This document shows, in pieces, positions 15,568-24,250 of a stretch of 64,000 bases of DNA. The stretch's first letter is position 1. Each line of letters opens with the position of its first letter. Position numbers and translations under genes: made by a program. The notes below the pieces were generated by a model, which saw nothing but the letters and a program-made list of their open reading frames with translations, made no database searches and was not told the origin of the DNA. This stretch comes from DATGUP01 sp035301265 (GTDB lineage Bacteria > Bacillota > Bacilli > Bacillales > Amphibacillaceae): positions 1-64,000 of the forward strand of contig DATGUP010000003.1 of the NCBI GenBank assembly GCA_035301265.1, written 5' to 3'.

Positions 15568-16905
15568 TCATTCATTGAGATGGGCATTGTTGTAGGCTTC
15601 TAGCAATAAATCAACTATATGCACGGCTCGCATCTCATCTGAGAGGCCTTCGCGCTCGATTCCTAATTTCATTTGTAAAAGGCAACCTGGGTTGGTTGTA
15701 ACGATCGTTTTGGCATTTGTTTTAATTGCTTGCTCCATTTTATAATCAAGAATCTGCATCGACATCTCGGATTCAACGATGTTGTAGATACCTGCTGATC
15801 CGCAGCAGCGACCAGCATCCTTCATCTCAATAAAGGTTGCCCCGTCAATGGATTCGAGAAGCTTTCGTGGTTCCATGAAAGTGCGCTGGCCGTTTTTCAA
15901 ATGGCAAGAATCTTGGTACGTGATGATTTGCTCATCGAGTTTTAAGGGGCGTTTATGAAACTCTAACTCTACAAGGACTTGGGTAATGTCCTTCACTTTC
16001 ATAGAAAAGGCTCGAGCGCGTTCAGCCCATTCGGGTTCATCTTCGAGCAGATGCCCATAATCGACAAGAAAGGCACCGCAACCACCAGCGTTAGTGATGA
16101 TATAATCGACGCCTGCCTCTTCAAAGGCTTCGATGTTTTTTTTAGCCATGGTTTTTGCCTGTTCGCGCTCGCCGCCATGTCCGTGCAGTGCGCCGCAGCA
16201 ACCTTGAGTTTCCGGTACAACAATGTCGCATCCGGCATATTGCAAAAGTTGAGTTGTCGCATCATTGGTTGGCATAAACACCGTATCCATCAGACAACCG
16301 GAGAAAAAAGCTACTTTTTTCCTTTTTGTACTGAGTGGTGGCAGCGTTCGTGGGCGGTTTTTCATATCTTTTCTTTTCGGAACGGATGGCAATACTTTTT
16401 CCATTGTGCGCATCGGCTCCGGAAATAGTTTCATAACCCCAAGAGAGCGGCTCAGTCGTTGGAGACCCGAACGCTGGTAAAATCCTAGTAAACTCGTCAG
16501 TCCGATCATCCGGTTTTGATAGGGAAAAAGATTTTTAAAAGTCGCCCAGCGCAACATTTTTTCCCACCATGTCTTTTTCTTGTTTTGATAAATAATATCC
16601 CGGGCTTGCTCCAAGAGTCGGCCATATTTAACGCCGGAAGGGCAAACAGGTTCGCACGCGCGGCAGCCAAGACATAAATCAAGCGAACGTTTGACATCTT
16701 CATCCGGTTCAATATCGCCATCAACAACGCCCTTCATGAGAGCAATCCTACCCCTAGGTGATTGAGCTTCGTCTTTTCCCGATTCAATGTAGGTGGGACA
16801 GCTCGGCAAGCAAAAGCCGCACCGCATACAATTTAGAATTTCATCGTAATCCATTTTCTCTTTGAATTCATGTTGGATGCGTCTTTTTTCCTCTGTTTGC
16901 ATCAT
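15568..16905 (-). CDS. glcF: Glycolate/2-hydroxyacid oxidase iron-sulfur subunit GlcF
   Basis: A 445-residue Fe-S protein that passes electrons from GlcD to the respiratory chain. Two ferredoxin clusters lie at the N-terminus (CMRCGFCLPSCP and CLGCRACEPVCP). Two CCG-type domains follow (FFSGCLMD...QGCCGALHGH and CHL...GRCCGSAGIY). The start ATG overlaps the glcD stop as ATGA, so the pair is coupled. The substrate may be glycolate or lactate; the family does not settle this. Confidence 0.92.
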   Translation of the reverse strand: MMQTEEKRRIQHEFKEKMDYDEILNCMRCGFCLPSCPTYIESGKDEAQSPRGRIALMKGVVDGDIEPDEDVKRSLDLCLGCRACEPVCPSGVKYGRLLEQARDIIYQNKKKTWWEKMLRWATFKNLFPYQNRMIGLTSLLGFYQRSGLQRLSRSLGVMKLFPEPMRTMEKVLPSVPKRKDMKNRPRTLPPLSTKRKKVAFFSGCLMDTVFMPTNDATTQLLQYAGCDIVVPETQGCCGALHGHGGEREQAKTMAKKNIEAFEEAGVDYIITNAGGCGAFLVDYGHLLEDEPEWAERARAFSMKVKDITQVLVELEFHKRPLKLDEQIITYQDSCHLKNGQRTFMEPRKLLESIDGATFIEMKDAGRCCGSAGIYNIVESEMSMQILDYKMEQAIKTNAKTIVTTNPGCLLQMKLGIEREGLSDEMRAVHIVDLLLEAYNNAHLNE

Positions 16906-18314
16906 CTTGTCACCACCAATCGTTTGCGTTTTTCTTCGGTGAACAGCTTGCCTGGATTCATAATATGGTTTGGATCCAATGCTTGTTTAATCTGCTTCAT
17001 GACACCGACACCTGCCTCGCCTAATTTCCAGTGAAGAAACGGCGCTTTCATAGCTCCAACACCATGTTCACCAGTAATCGTGCCCCCGAGTTCGATGGCG
17101 TGATGAAATATTTCCTCAAGCGCTTTCTCAACACGTTCCATCTCTTCTGCATCCCTAAGATCGGTCACACACGTTGGATGCAAGTTGCCATCGCCAGCAT
17201 GGCCAAATGTACAAATGGTGACGTTGTATTTCTCAGCAATTGCAGCAATGGTTTTTACCATGTTGGCCACTTCCGATCGCGGGACTGTTGCATCCTCCAA
17301 TATCGTTGTTGGTCTGAGTCGCGATAGGGCGGAAAGGGCTGCTCGCCTTGCAGCGGTAAGCGCTTCAGCCTCTTGTTTTGTTTCGGCGACAGATACGCGA
17401 ATAGCATGATGTGCTTGGCATAGCTTAGCGATTTTTTCGGTATCTTCTTCAACTATATCAGGTGGTCCATCTTGTTCAATCAACAAAACAGCTTCGACAT
17501 CTGTGGGCAATCCGACCTGGGCAAAGTCTTCGACGGCTTGAAGGGTCGGTTTGTCAAGAAATTCAAGTGTCGCAGGAATGATGCGATTCGCGATAATCGC
17601 TGATACCGTTTCCGCTGCTTGCTCGATGTCATGATAGAGTGCAAGCATCGTTTTTTTACTTTCTGGCATAGGGAGGAGCTTGAGAGTTGCTTCGGTTATA
17701 ATACCAAGAGTACCTTCTGAGCCAACGAATAAGCTTGTAAGATCATATCCTGCTACATCTTTGGCGAGTTTTCCACCGGTGTGAATGATTTCTCCGTTTG
17801 GGAGAACGACTTCTAAGTCGAGAACATAATCCCGGGTGACACCGTATTTCAATCCGCGTAATCCACCCGAATTTTCGTTGATATTTCCACCGATTTGGGA
17901 AATTTGCATCGAACTTGGATCAGGAGGATAAAAGAGCCCTTTAGCTTCTACTTTCCGAATTAAATCTTCTGTGATGATGCCAGGTTCGGTCGTGACAGTC
18001 AAATTTTCTTCGTCGATTTCAATTATGTTATCCATATGCTTGAATAATAGGACAATCCCACCTCTGATAGGTGTTGTTCCAGCACTCAAGTTCGAGCCTG
18101 ACCCTCTTGGCACGATGGGAATATTATATGTGTTGCACAACTGGACGATCTTCTGGATTTCATGTTTGTTTCTTGGCGATACAACAGCATCGGGCCAAGC
18201 CTGAAACCGTGGTGTAGCATCATAGGAATATGTATAAAGTCCCGTCTGTGTTGTTTCGATGTTTTCATTTCCCACAATCGACTTTAGCCGCGCTATAATG
18301 TTTTGATTCAGCAT
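16902..18314 (-). CDS. glcD: Glycolate/2-hydroxyacid oxidase FAD subunit GlcD
   Basis: A 470-residue FAD-linked dehydrogenase. The FAD-binding PCMH domain shows VPRGSGSNLSAG, DPSSMQISQIGGNINENSGG and GSEGTLGIITEATLKL; the C-terminal domain has GHAGDGNLHP and GTITGEHGVG. The CGGAGGG site best serves ATG 18314 rather than GTG 18320. Together with glcF it forms the two-subunit enzyme common in Bacillus (YsfC-YsfD). Confidence 0.92.
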   Translation of the reverse strand: MLNQNIIARLKSIVGNENIETTQTGLYTYSYDATPRFQAWPDAVVSPRNKHEIQKIVQLCNTYNIPIVPRGSGSNLSAGTTPIRGGIVLLFKHMDNIIEIDEENLTVTTEPGIITEDLIRKVEAKGLFYPPDPSSMQISQIGGNINENSGGLRGLKYGVTRDYVLDLEVVLPNGEIIHTGGKLAKDVAGYDLTSLFVGSEGTLGIITEATLKLLPMPESKKTMLALYHDIEQAAETVSAIIANRIIPATLEFLDKPTLQAVEDFAQVGLPTDVEAVLLIEQDGPPDIVEEDTEKIAKLCQAHHAIRVSVAETKQEAEALTAARRAALSALSRLRPTTILEDATVPRSEVANMVKTIAAIAEKYNVTICTFGHAGDGNLHPTCVTDLRDAEEMERVEKALEEIFHHAIELGGTITGEHGVGAMKAPFLHWKLGEAGVGVMKQIKQALDPNHIMNPGKLFTEEKRKRLVVTR

Positions 18315-18345
18315 GAGCACCCTCCGATCGTTTAAATCTCACTTC

Positions 18346-18354
18346 ATTATAGCA
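18346..18354 (-). promoter_or_regulatory. Extended -10 promoter for glcDF
   Basis: On the minus strand TGCTATAAT provides an extended -10, 32 bases before the glcD start. No good -35 lies at 17 bases, as is usual for extended -10 promoters. Confidence 0.5.
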
Positions 18355-18406
18355 AATATTTTAAGAAAATATATAACAAAATATATAAACACATACACGA
18401 TTGGCT

Positions 18407-18415
18407 TGGTATAAT
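18407..18415 (+). promoter_or_regulatory. Extended -10 promoter for ktrD
   Basis: TGGTATAAT lies 59 bases upstream of the ktrD start. The -35 region is poor. It forms a divergent promoter pair with that of glcDF about 55 bases away. Confidence 0.5.
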
Positions 18416-18473
18416 GTACATTAAAAAATAGCAAGTCCTTGCCGATATATAAAATGATGAAGGGGGCAGCTTT

Positions 18474-19826
18474 ATGTTTCGTATTCAATGGCTAAATAAA
18501 CTATCTCCTGTCCAAATGATCGTCCTTTTCTATATGGTCGCTGTTGTCCTCGCAACGGTTTTGTTAGCCTTACCTATCGCTCACCAAGCCAATGTTGATA
18601 TCGCATTTATCGACATTTTATTTACGGCTGTTAGCGCGTTGAGTGTAACGGGGTTGAGCAGTGTTACCATTGTGGAGACCTTCAGCACGACAGGGTTCAT
18701 TATACTGGCAATCATTTTGCAGTTAGGCGCCGTCGGTGTGATGGCTATCGGTACGTTTTTTTGGCTGATTCTCGGAAAAAAAATTGGCCTAAAAGAACGT
18801 CGCTTGATCATGACCGATCAAAATCAAACGCAATTTTCTGGCATGGTCCGCCTTGTCAAACAGATGCTCATCGTTTTAGGTACAACCGAGTTATTCGCCT
18901 TTCTGCTTTTAGGTACGTATTACTTGCGATATTTTCCAACAACTAGAGAAGCGTATTTTCACGGATTTTTTGCAACGATCAGTGCGGTTTCCAACGGTGG
19001 ATTCGATATAACAGGTCAATCCCTTATCCCATTCAAGGATGATTATCTTGTTCAGTCGATTCATATGTTCTTGATCATTTTCGGGGCCATTGGTTTCCCA
19101 GTGCTGATTGAACTAAAGACTTATTTATTTCAAAAAGTAAAAAAACAAACGTCGGTGCATTTTACATTGTTTACGAAATTGACGACAGTTACATTTGTCA
19201 TTTTGATTGTCGCAGGTGCTTTCTTCATATATTTGTTTGATGCCCATCGTTTTTTCGCCGAACAGTCCTGGCATGAACGTCTATTTTATGCCCTTTTTCA
19301 ATCTGTTACGACAAGAAGCGGTGGTCTATCGACAATGGATGTTAGTCTTTTCAGCGATGCGAACCATCTGTTCATGTCGTTTCTAATGTTCATTGGCGCA
19401 TCCCCAAGCAGTGCTGGTGGCGGCATTCGCACGACAACGTTTGCACTTGTCGTCATTTTTATCATGACGTATGCGCGCGGTGGAGAAAGCATTCGCCTAT
19501 TCAGACGTGAAGTGTATCCGGAAGATTTGTTAAAAGCTGTCACGGTGACGTTTATGGCTATTGCATTGATTTTTGTTTCGGTATTGATGATCGCGGCGAC
19601 TGAATCATTTTCCATGATACAAATTCTTTTTGAAGTAACATCAGCTTTTGGTACTGTCGGCTTATCGCTTGGTATTACAGATGAACTCGGTCTGTTCAGT
19701 AAAATAGTTTTAATGGTTTTAATGTTTATCGGAAGGGTGGGTGTGTTGACATTTCTGTTTACGTTCAAGCGGAAAAATAAAAGCGGGAAATTCCATTACC
19801 CCAAAGAAAAAATGATAATCGGGTAG
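18474..19826 (+). CDS. ktrD: Ktr potassium uptake membrane subunit (KtrB/KtrD, TrkH family)
   Basis: A 450-residue potassium channel subunit with four pore repeats. The selectivity-filter segments are visible: LSVTGLSSV, AVSNGGFD, TTRSGGLST and FGTVGLS. Eight to ten hydrophobic segments surround them. The start follows GAAGGGGG. It works with a cytosolic RCK subunit; that gene (ktrC) is at 34.0 kb in the same window, as with the unlinked ktrC and ktrD of B. subtilis. The KtrD assignment rather than KtrB rests on the lack of an adjacent RCK gene. Confidence 0.88.
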   Translation: MFRIQWLNKLSPVQMIVLFYMVAVVLATVLLALPIAHQANVDIAFIDILFTAVSALSVTGLSSVTIVETFSTTGFIILAIILQLGAVGVMAIGTFFWLILGKKIGLKERRLIMTDQNQTQFSGMVRLVKQMLIVLGTTELFAFLLLGTYYLRYFPTTREAYFHGFFATISAVSNGGFDITGQSLIPFKDDYLVQSIHMFLIIFGAIGFPVLIELKTYLFQKVKKQTSVHFTLFTKLTTVTFVILIVAGAFFIYLFDAHRFFAEQSWHERLFYALFQSVTTRSGGLSTMDVSLFSDANHLFMSFLMFIGASPSSAGGGIRTTTFALVVIFIMTYARGGESIRLFRREVYPEDLLKAVTVTFMAIALIFVSVLMIAATESFSMIQILFEVTSAFGTVGLSLGITDELGLFSKIVLMVLMFIGRVGVLTFLFTFKRKNKSGKFHYPKEKMIIG

Positions 19827-19843
19827 TTCAAGGGGGTTTTTGA

Positions 19844-21787
19844 ATGTCTTTGAAGAAATATGAATCACCGATCGATCAGCAGATTTTACCGCACTTAAAT
19901 GAACCTGTTCTGATCGTCCATGCAAATGGCAGAATTTTGCAAGCGAATCCAGCAGCATTAACGCTATTAGGATTGCAAAATGCCGTCGGCCAGCTTATTA
20001 CAAACTATCTCGATTTTGCAGAATTGAAAAAAAAGCGGATAAATCATTTAATGATGGAACAAAAAAGCGCTGTAAAGCAGCTGTTGGAAGTGAAATCATT
20101 CCGCTCCAGTCAATATACATACTGTTTGTTATTACAACGGTTGTCTTTATACGATAAAAAAGCTGAAATGAAAAAATATATTCAAGATATAGGGCCATCC
20201 AGTACAGAAGGCATTCTCATCTATGATTATAATAACACTATCATTGATGCAGATGATACGTTGCTAGCGATGTTTGGATATTCACATGAAGAAATCGTGC
20301 ATAAAAAAATAACTGAACTCATTGATAAAACATCGATCAATAGCCAGTCGAAAAACCCGTGTCAATTTCGAGGGTTCAAAAAGGATGGGACAGTATTTCA
20401 CATCGAAGTTTTTGAACATCCGTATAATAATCAAGGAAATATTGTCCAAGTGGCAGCCGTCCGCGATATATCTGAGCGCGTTCAAAACGAAATGCGGATT
20501 GAGTACATCGCTTACTATGATGAATTGACTGATTTACCGAACCGGAATTTTTTTCAGCACATGTTGAAAGTAGCACTTGAAGAAGCTGAGTTGAAAGATG
20601 AAAAACTTGCTGTCTACTTTATTGACTTGGATTATTTTAAAGAGATAAACGATACGCTTGGCTATGCTTTTGGTGATAAATTGCTCAAGGCAAACGCCGA
20701 TCGATTGAAGACGCTGTTACAAACCGATACATTCATCGCCCGTATGGGAGGTGATGAATTTCTGCTTCTTAAACGGAACATCAAAGACAAGGATGCTGCC
20801 ATTGATTATGCAGAGACCATTTTTGCTGCTTTTGAAAAGCCGATTGTCATTGGCGAGTACGACATGTTTACGTCGCTCAGCATTGGAATCAGTCTTTATC
20901 CGGAACATGGAACAACGCCGGATCATCTCATCAAACATGCCGACTCCGCCATGTATGTGATCAAAGAAAAACATCGAAATCATTATAAACTATTTGAATC
21001 ATCCATTTCTGAAAACTTTAGGATGATGTTAACGATGGAAGCAGAATTGCGCCGAGCATTAAAAAAGGGACAGTTCGAGCTGTATTATCAGCCGCAAAAA
21101 AATTTATTAACCGGTCAAGTCGTCGGTATGGAGGCGCTTTTACGTTGGAACCATCCAAAACGAGGCATGGTGTCGCCAGCTGAATTTATCCCACTTGCCG
21201 AGAAAACCGGTCTCATTATCGATATTGGTGATTGGGTGTTGTATGAAGCATGTAGACAAAATAAAACATGGCAAGATGAAGGTTATCATCCCATCGTTGT
21301 AAGCGTTAATCTATCGGCTCGACAATTCCATCAAAGGGGCCTTGTAGACAAGGTGAAAACAACACTGGCTAAAACAGGACTTGCGCCGGAATATTTAGAA
21401 CTAGAAATAACTGAGAGCATGGCGATGACAAATGAGGAATATATTCTCGAGACGATGGAGCAGTTGCGACAGCTTGGTGTTTATGTTTCGATCGATGACT
21501 TTGGGACGGGTTATTCATCATTGAAATATTTAAGCCTTTTTCCAATTACAAAATTGAAAATCGATAAGATGTTTATGGATGAAAGGCGAAAACAGAACAA
21601 AGCGATCGTCAAATCGATTATTCACATGTCCCATGCTTTAGATATGAAGGTGATCGCTGAAGGAGTGGAAACAGCAGAGCAGTTAACATTTTTAGGAAAA
21701 GAAAAATGTGATGAAATTCAAGGGTTTTATGTTAGCAAACCATTGCCATCGCACCAATTATCAAAATGGTTGAAAACAATATCGTAA
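19844..21787 (+). CDS. PAS-GGDEF-EAL cyclic-di-GMP turnover protein
   Basis: A 647-residue soluble sensor. Two PAS-like regions occupy residues about 1-210 (the second with GYSHEEIVHKKITEL and RDISERVQNE). A GGDEF domain follows with an intact MGGDEF, and then an EAL domain with MEALLRW, LEITES, SIDDFGTGYSS, KIDK and IAEGVET. The phosphodiesterase residues are complete. The RxxD inhibitory site before GGDEF is not preserved (QTD). It could both make and break c-di-GMP. It follows ktrD by 17 bases with a GGGGG site, so it may be read through from ktrD. Confidence 0.9.
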   Translation: MSLKKYESPIDQQILPHLNEPVLIVHANGRILQANPAALTLLGLQNAVGQLITNYLDFAELKKKRINHLMMEQKSAVKQLLEVKSFRSSQYTYCLLLQRLSLYDKKAEMKKYIQDIGPSSTEGILIYDYNNTIIDADDTLLAMFGYSHEEIVHKKITELIDKTSINSQSKNPCQFRGFKKDGTVFHIEVFEHPYNNQGNIVQVAAVRDISERVQNEMRIEYIAYYDELTDLPNRNFFQHMLKVALEEAELKDEKLAVYFIDLDYFKEINDTLGYAFGDKLLKANADRLKTLLQTDTFIARMGGDEFLLLKRNIKDKDAAIDYAETIFAAFEKPIVIGEYDMFTSLSIGISLYPEHGTTPDHLIKHADSAMYVIKEKHRNHYKLFESSISENFRMMLTMEAELRRALKKGQFELYYQPQKNLLTGQVVGMEALLRWNHPKRGMVSPAEFIPLAEKTGLIIDIGDWVLYEACRQNKTWQDEGYHPIVVSVNLSARQFHQRGLVDKVKTTLAKTGLAPEYLELEITESMAMTNEEYILETMEQLRQLGVYVSIDDFGTGYSSLKYLSLFPITKLKIDKMFMDERRKQNKAIVKSIIHMSHALDMKVIAEGVETAEQLTFLGKEKCDEIQGFYVSKPLPSHQLSKWLKTIS

Positions 21788-21974
21788 GGCTTCCACTAAA
21801 GAAAATCGCGAAATACATTCAACCGTTAAAAATCACGCACGCTGTCATAAACTGTTAAAGGTGGTCAAAGCGTCTAACATATTTTTACTTTATTTAGTAG
21901 ACGGGAATTGATATGATAGGATAGAAAGTTGTTTTATAAAGGATTTGATGCTTTCTCCAAGGGAGGTGGCTGCT

Positions 21975-22058
21975 GTGTGGGAAACGTTGTTTGGCATTGT
22001 TTGCATCGGAATCATTCTGTTGAATATAGGCTATTGTGTATTTGATAATGAAAAATAA
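21975..22058 (+). CDS. Small membrane peptide, 27 residues
   Basis: A short frame GTG 21975 to TAA 22058 preceded by AAGGGAGGTG (21959-21967). It encodes VWETLFGIVCIGIILLNIGY plus an acidic tail VFDNEK. One membrane helix followed by a short polar tail is typical of real small membrane proteins. I do not recognise the family. It lies convergent to the signal peptidase gene, and both may share the hairpin at 22068-22085. Confidence 0.45.
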   Translation: MWETLFGIVCIGIILLNIGYCVFDNEK

Positions 22059-22067
22059 CACCAAGAA

Positions 22068-22085
22068 GCCAGACATTCGTCTGGC
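22068..22085. terminator. Terminator hairpin downstream of sip
   Basis: GCCAGAC / GTCTGGC with an ATTC loop. On the minus strand it lies just after the signal peptidase stop and is followed by TTCTTGG; on the plus strand it follows the 27-residue ORF. Confidence 0.65.
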
Positions 22086-22099
22086 TGCTCCTTGTCCAT

Positions 22100-22624
22100 C
22101 TATCGTGTAATACCCCATTGATCGAACGGGTAGATGATGATTTCCGATCTGCCGATAATATCTTCCTCTTTGATAAACCCAAGCCCATTTCTACTGTCTT
22201 TGCTAATGGCGCGATTGTCACCCATAACAAAATAGCTGTCTTCCGGAACTTCAACGGGACCAAAATCCCCTGTATGGTTAATAGCTTTTTCGCTTATAAA
22301 AGTTTCATCATAATGCTCACCATCGATATATAAAAGATGATTTTTCATTTCGATCGTTTCCCCAGGAAGAGCGATGACCCGTTTAACGTAATTCTTCGTC
22401 GGGTGCTCAATGATGACGATATCGCCGCGCTTCGGTTTGTCAATTAAGTAGATAAGTTTGTTAAAAATAACCCTTTCACCGCTTTCAAGTGTTGGTTCCA
22501 TGCTTTCGCCTTCTACGATGGATGTGGCAAATATGAAGGTTTTTAAAAAAAGGGCAATTAAAACAGCAATGATCAATGCTTTTATCCATTCAATCCATTC
22601 GTTTTTCTGCTTTGTTTTCGTCAC
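22100..22624 (-). CDS. sipS: Signal peptidase I
   Basis: A 174-residue membrane-bound protease that removes Sec and Tat signal peptides. One N-terminal helix (IKALIIAVLIALFLKTFIF) is followed by the catalytic serine in VEGESMEPTL, the catalytic lysine in NYVKRVIALPGE, and the family box VMGDNR.SKDSR. GTG 22624 is preferred because AAAGGGATG precedes it at normal distance; an ATG at 22633 is too close to that site. The symbol marks the family; which Sip paralogue it is cannot be told. Confidence 0.9.
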   Translation of the reverse strand: MTKTKQKNEWIEWIKALIIAVLIALFLKTFIFATSIVEGESMEPTLESGERVIFNKLIYLIDKPKRGDIVIIEHPTKNYVKRVIALPGETIEMKNHLLYIDGEHYDETFISEKAINHTGDFGPVEVPEDSYFVMGDNRAISKDSRNGLGFIKEEDIIGRSEIIIYPFDQWGITR

Positions 22625-22793
22625 GGAAGACATCCCTTTCCATAAACCATTGTTATTATATAATAGCATAATCATCTTTATGTTATGAATTAATACGCAT
22701 ACCAAACCGTTTATTGACTTAAAAAGCTTGTCAATCGTAGAAATGCTATGCTAAATTGAAGGAAATCAATAAGGAGGCTTCCTCCATAAACAA

Positions 22794-22973
22794 ATGTGCT
22801 CAAAGCAAAAATTGTTGCAACGAATCGAATACTTAAGATGCCAAATGATCAAAGTGGCTAGGGAAAAAGGGCTAACCTGTCGTGAGTCAATCGAGATTAG
22901 TCAAAAATTAGATCAAACGTTAAATAAATATCAGCGTTTAAAACATGATTGTGAAGTGAATAAGAACAGTTAA
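22794..22973 (+). CDS. Spo0E-like aspartyl phosphate phosphatase
   Basis: A 59-residue protein of the Spo0E family, which dephosphorylates Spo0A and delays sporulation. It shows the two-helix pattern: LLQRIEYLRCQMIKVAREKGL, a turn, then the signature SQKLDQTLNKYQRL with the S-x-x-L-D-x-x-L-N-x-Y arrangement. ATG 22794 is the only good start in frame. The nearest site GGAGG (22773-22777) is 16 bases away and lies in a GGAGG-CTT-CCTCC hairpin. Extra cysteines (three) are unusual for the family. Confidence 0.75.
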   Translation: MCSKQKLLQRIEYLRCQMIKVAREKGLTCRESIEISQKLDQTLNKYQRLKHDCEVNKNS

Positions 22974-23118
22974 TCCCTCATCACAGATGTCTCCATTTTC
23001 TCACTTCATCTATTCACCTCCTCCAATAGATTGACCAATGTCATCCATCTTCACGAAATTGTTAATCATTTGTAATAGAAATTTCAAATAATTCCGATTG
23101 ATTCCGTTAAAAATAGGA

Positions 23119-23124
23119 TATAAT
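23119..23124 (+). promoter_or_regulatory. -10 element of fbpB-like gene
   Basis: A perfect TATAAT lies 34 bases before the FbpB-like start, with TTGATT at 23098-23103 as a possible -35 (15-base spacer, short). Confidence 0.4.
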
Positions 23125-23157
23125 AGGTAATGAACACACCACAAGGGGGTGGCATAT

Positions 23158-23319
23158 ATGCGTCTGAATTTTCAATCGTTTGAAGATCTTGTTCAAGAAA
23201 ATGTACAAGCGTTATTACAAGATGAAAAAGAGATCGAACAAATTGAGTTGCGGCTAGAAGAAAAATATTTAAACGAATCGTCGCAAGACTATGCGTCAAC
23301 AAGTAAAATGACAACATAA
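23158..23319 (+). CDS. FbpB-family small protein
   Basis: A 53-residue helical protein: SFEDLVQENVQALLQDEKEIEQIELRLEEKY matches the FbpB-type pattern of a SF-x-LV-ENK start, L..D...IE.IE and LE.K. FbpB is a small protein that acts with the FsrA RNA in iron sparing in B. subtilis. This copy is acidic, unlike the basic FbpB, so the role may differ. AAGGGGGTGG precedes the ATG. I found no convincing Fur box upstream. Two hairpins follow. Confidence 0.55.
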   Translation: MRLNFQSFEDLVQENVQALLQDEKEIEQIELRLEEKYLNESSQDYASTSKMTT

Positions 23320-23365
23320 CAACGTCACGTTAGTGTTAAAAAAATTCAAATAGATGGGATAAAAA

Positions 23366-23390
23366 AGTCGTTCAGTTAAAAACTGAATGA
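23366..23390 (+). terminator. Terminator after FbpB-like gene
   Basis: GTCGTTCAGTT / AACTGAATGAC with a short A loop; one G-U pair. It lies 46 bases after the stop. No strong T run. Confidence 0.5.
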
Positions 23391-23403
23391 CCTAACATGA
23401 AGA

Positions 23404-23447
23404 AAACGGATTGGATCACATTTTTCAATGATCCAATCCGTTTCTTA
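23404..23447. terminator. Terminator between fbpB-like gene and scdA, CGGATTGG type
   Basis: AAACGGATTGGATCA (23404-23418) / its complement (23429-23443) with a T run. It is one of three hairpins in the window sharing CGGATTGG...CAATCCG (see 43995 and 57276). Confidence 0.75.
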
Positions 23448-23451
23448 TCAT

Positions 23452-24174
23452 TTAAGACAGTTTTGTTTCAGGTTTATTTTCGCGCAAGTTTTTAAATAGC
23501 ACATTATTTTCCAAATGGATGTGCTGAAATGTATCTGCTTCAAGTTCCGCTAATCTTGCGTAAGTAATCCGGTAGGTATTGCATGCATCTGCAGGCGGTT
23601 CAAAGTCATTCGTGATTTCGCGCATCCGTTTGAGAAGATTGCCTGATGTTGTGTGTTCGTCTTCCAGACCACCGTTTGCGATTCGAATTTGTTCCAATCG
23701 TTCTTCACTTGGGTTTTTTTCATATTCTTTAATCAGAGGAAAAACTTCTTCTTCTTCGGATACCATATGTTCTTCCATGTCAACTTTAAATGCGTTGTAT
23801 AATTTATGCAGTTCTTTCAGATGCGGGTGTTTTGTCCCATGTACGCGGAAAACTTTTGTCACAAACGGTTCAAGGGCAGGCAATTCTTCTTTCAAAAAGC
23901 TATGATGTGTCTGGACAATATGGTCAATCAGCTTTGTAGCTGGCATGGCATCCCAATCGATGACTTCGTGATCTTGTTGTTTCCATTCATCGTATGCCTC
24001 GTTTAACTCAGCGAGAATCGCGTCTTCGTCAAGATTTTGTTCAGCAAACACGTCTTTAAGCGGTTTATCTCCGCCACAACAAAAGTCGATCCGACGTTCT
24101 TTGAACAAATCGCTCGCCTTTGGGAATACTTTGACGATATCTGCTGGTTTATGTTTGGCTGTAAATGTAGTCAT
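23452..24174 (-). CDS. scdA: Iron-sulfur cluster repair di-iron protein ScdA/RIC (YtfE)
   Basis: A 240-residue protein that repairs Fe-S clusters damaged by nitric oxide or oxidants. The N-terminal ScdA_N domain shows VFPKASDLFKERRIDFCCGG. The hemerythrin-like domain carries the expected histidines (HIVQTHHSFL, HMVSEEEEVFPL, LEDEHTTSGNLL, FQHIHLENNVLF). ATG 24174 follows AAAAAGGAGG; the longer frame to 24306 runs into the promoter. A TGTGA-N6-TCACA palindrome at about -41 predicts Fnr-dependent anaerobic activation. Confidence 0.93.
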   Translation of the reverse strand: MTTFTAKHKPADIVKVFPKASDLFKERRIDFCCGGDKPLKDVFAEQNLDEDAILAELNEAYDEWKQQDHEVIDWDAMPATKLIDHIVQTHHSFLKEELPALEPFVTKVFRVHGTKHPHLKELHKLYNAFKVDMEEHMVSEEEEVFPLIKEYEKNPSEERLEQIRIANGGLEDEHTTSGNLLKRMREITNDFEPPADACNTYRITYARLAELEADTFQHIHLENNVLFKNLRENKPETKLS

Positions 24175-24204
24175 ATTGAACCTCCTTTTTATATGTTTAT
24201 TATC

Positions 24205-24247
24205 ATTATATGTGTCTTCACAAAACACCGCTGTGATGGCGGTCACA
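24205..24247 (-). promoter_or_regulatory. Fnr-type operator and promoter of scdA
   Basis: The palindrome TGTGACCGCCATCACA (minus strand, 24247-24232) is a perfect TGTGA-N6-TCACA. A TATAAT -10 lies at 24210-24205. With a start point near 24198 the operator centre is at about -41, the class II activation position used by Fnr/CRP proteins. Confidence 0.75.
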
Positions 24248-24250
24248 CGT

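Noticed and set aside
23040..23157. Fur box upstream of the FbpB-like gene
   Set aside because: AT-rich sequence with TTGTTAAT/ATTTGTAA but no proper 7-1-7 repeat.
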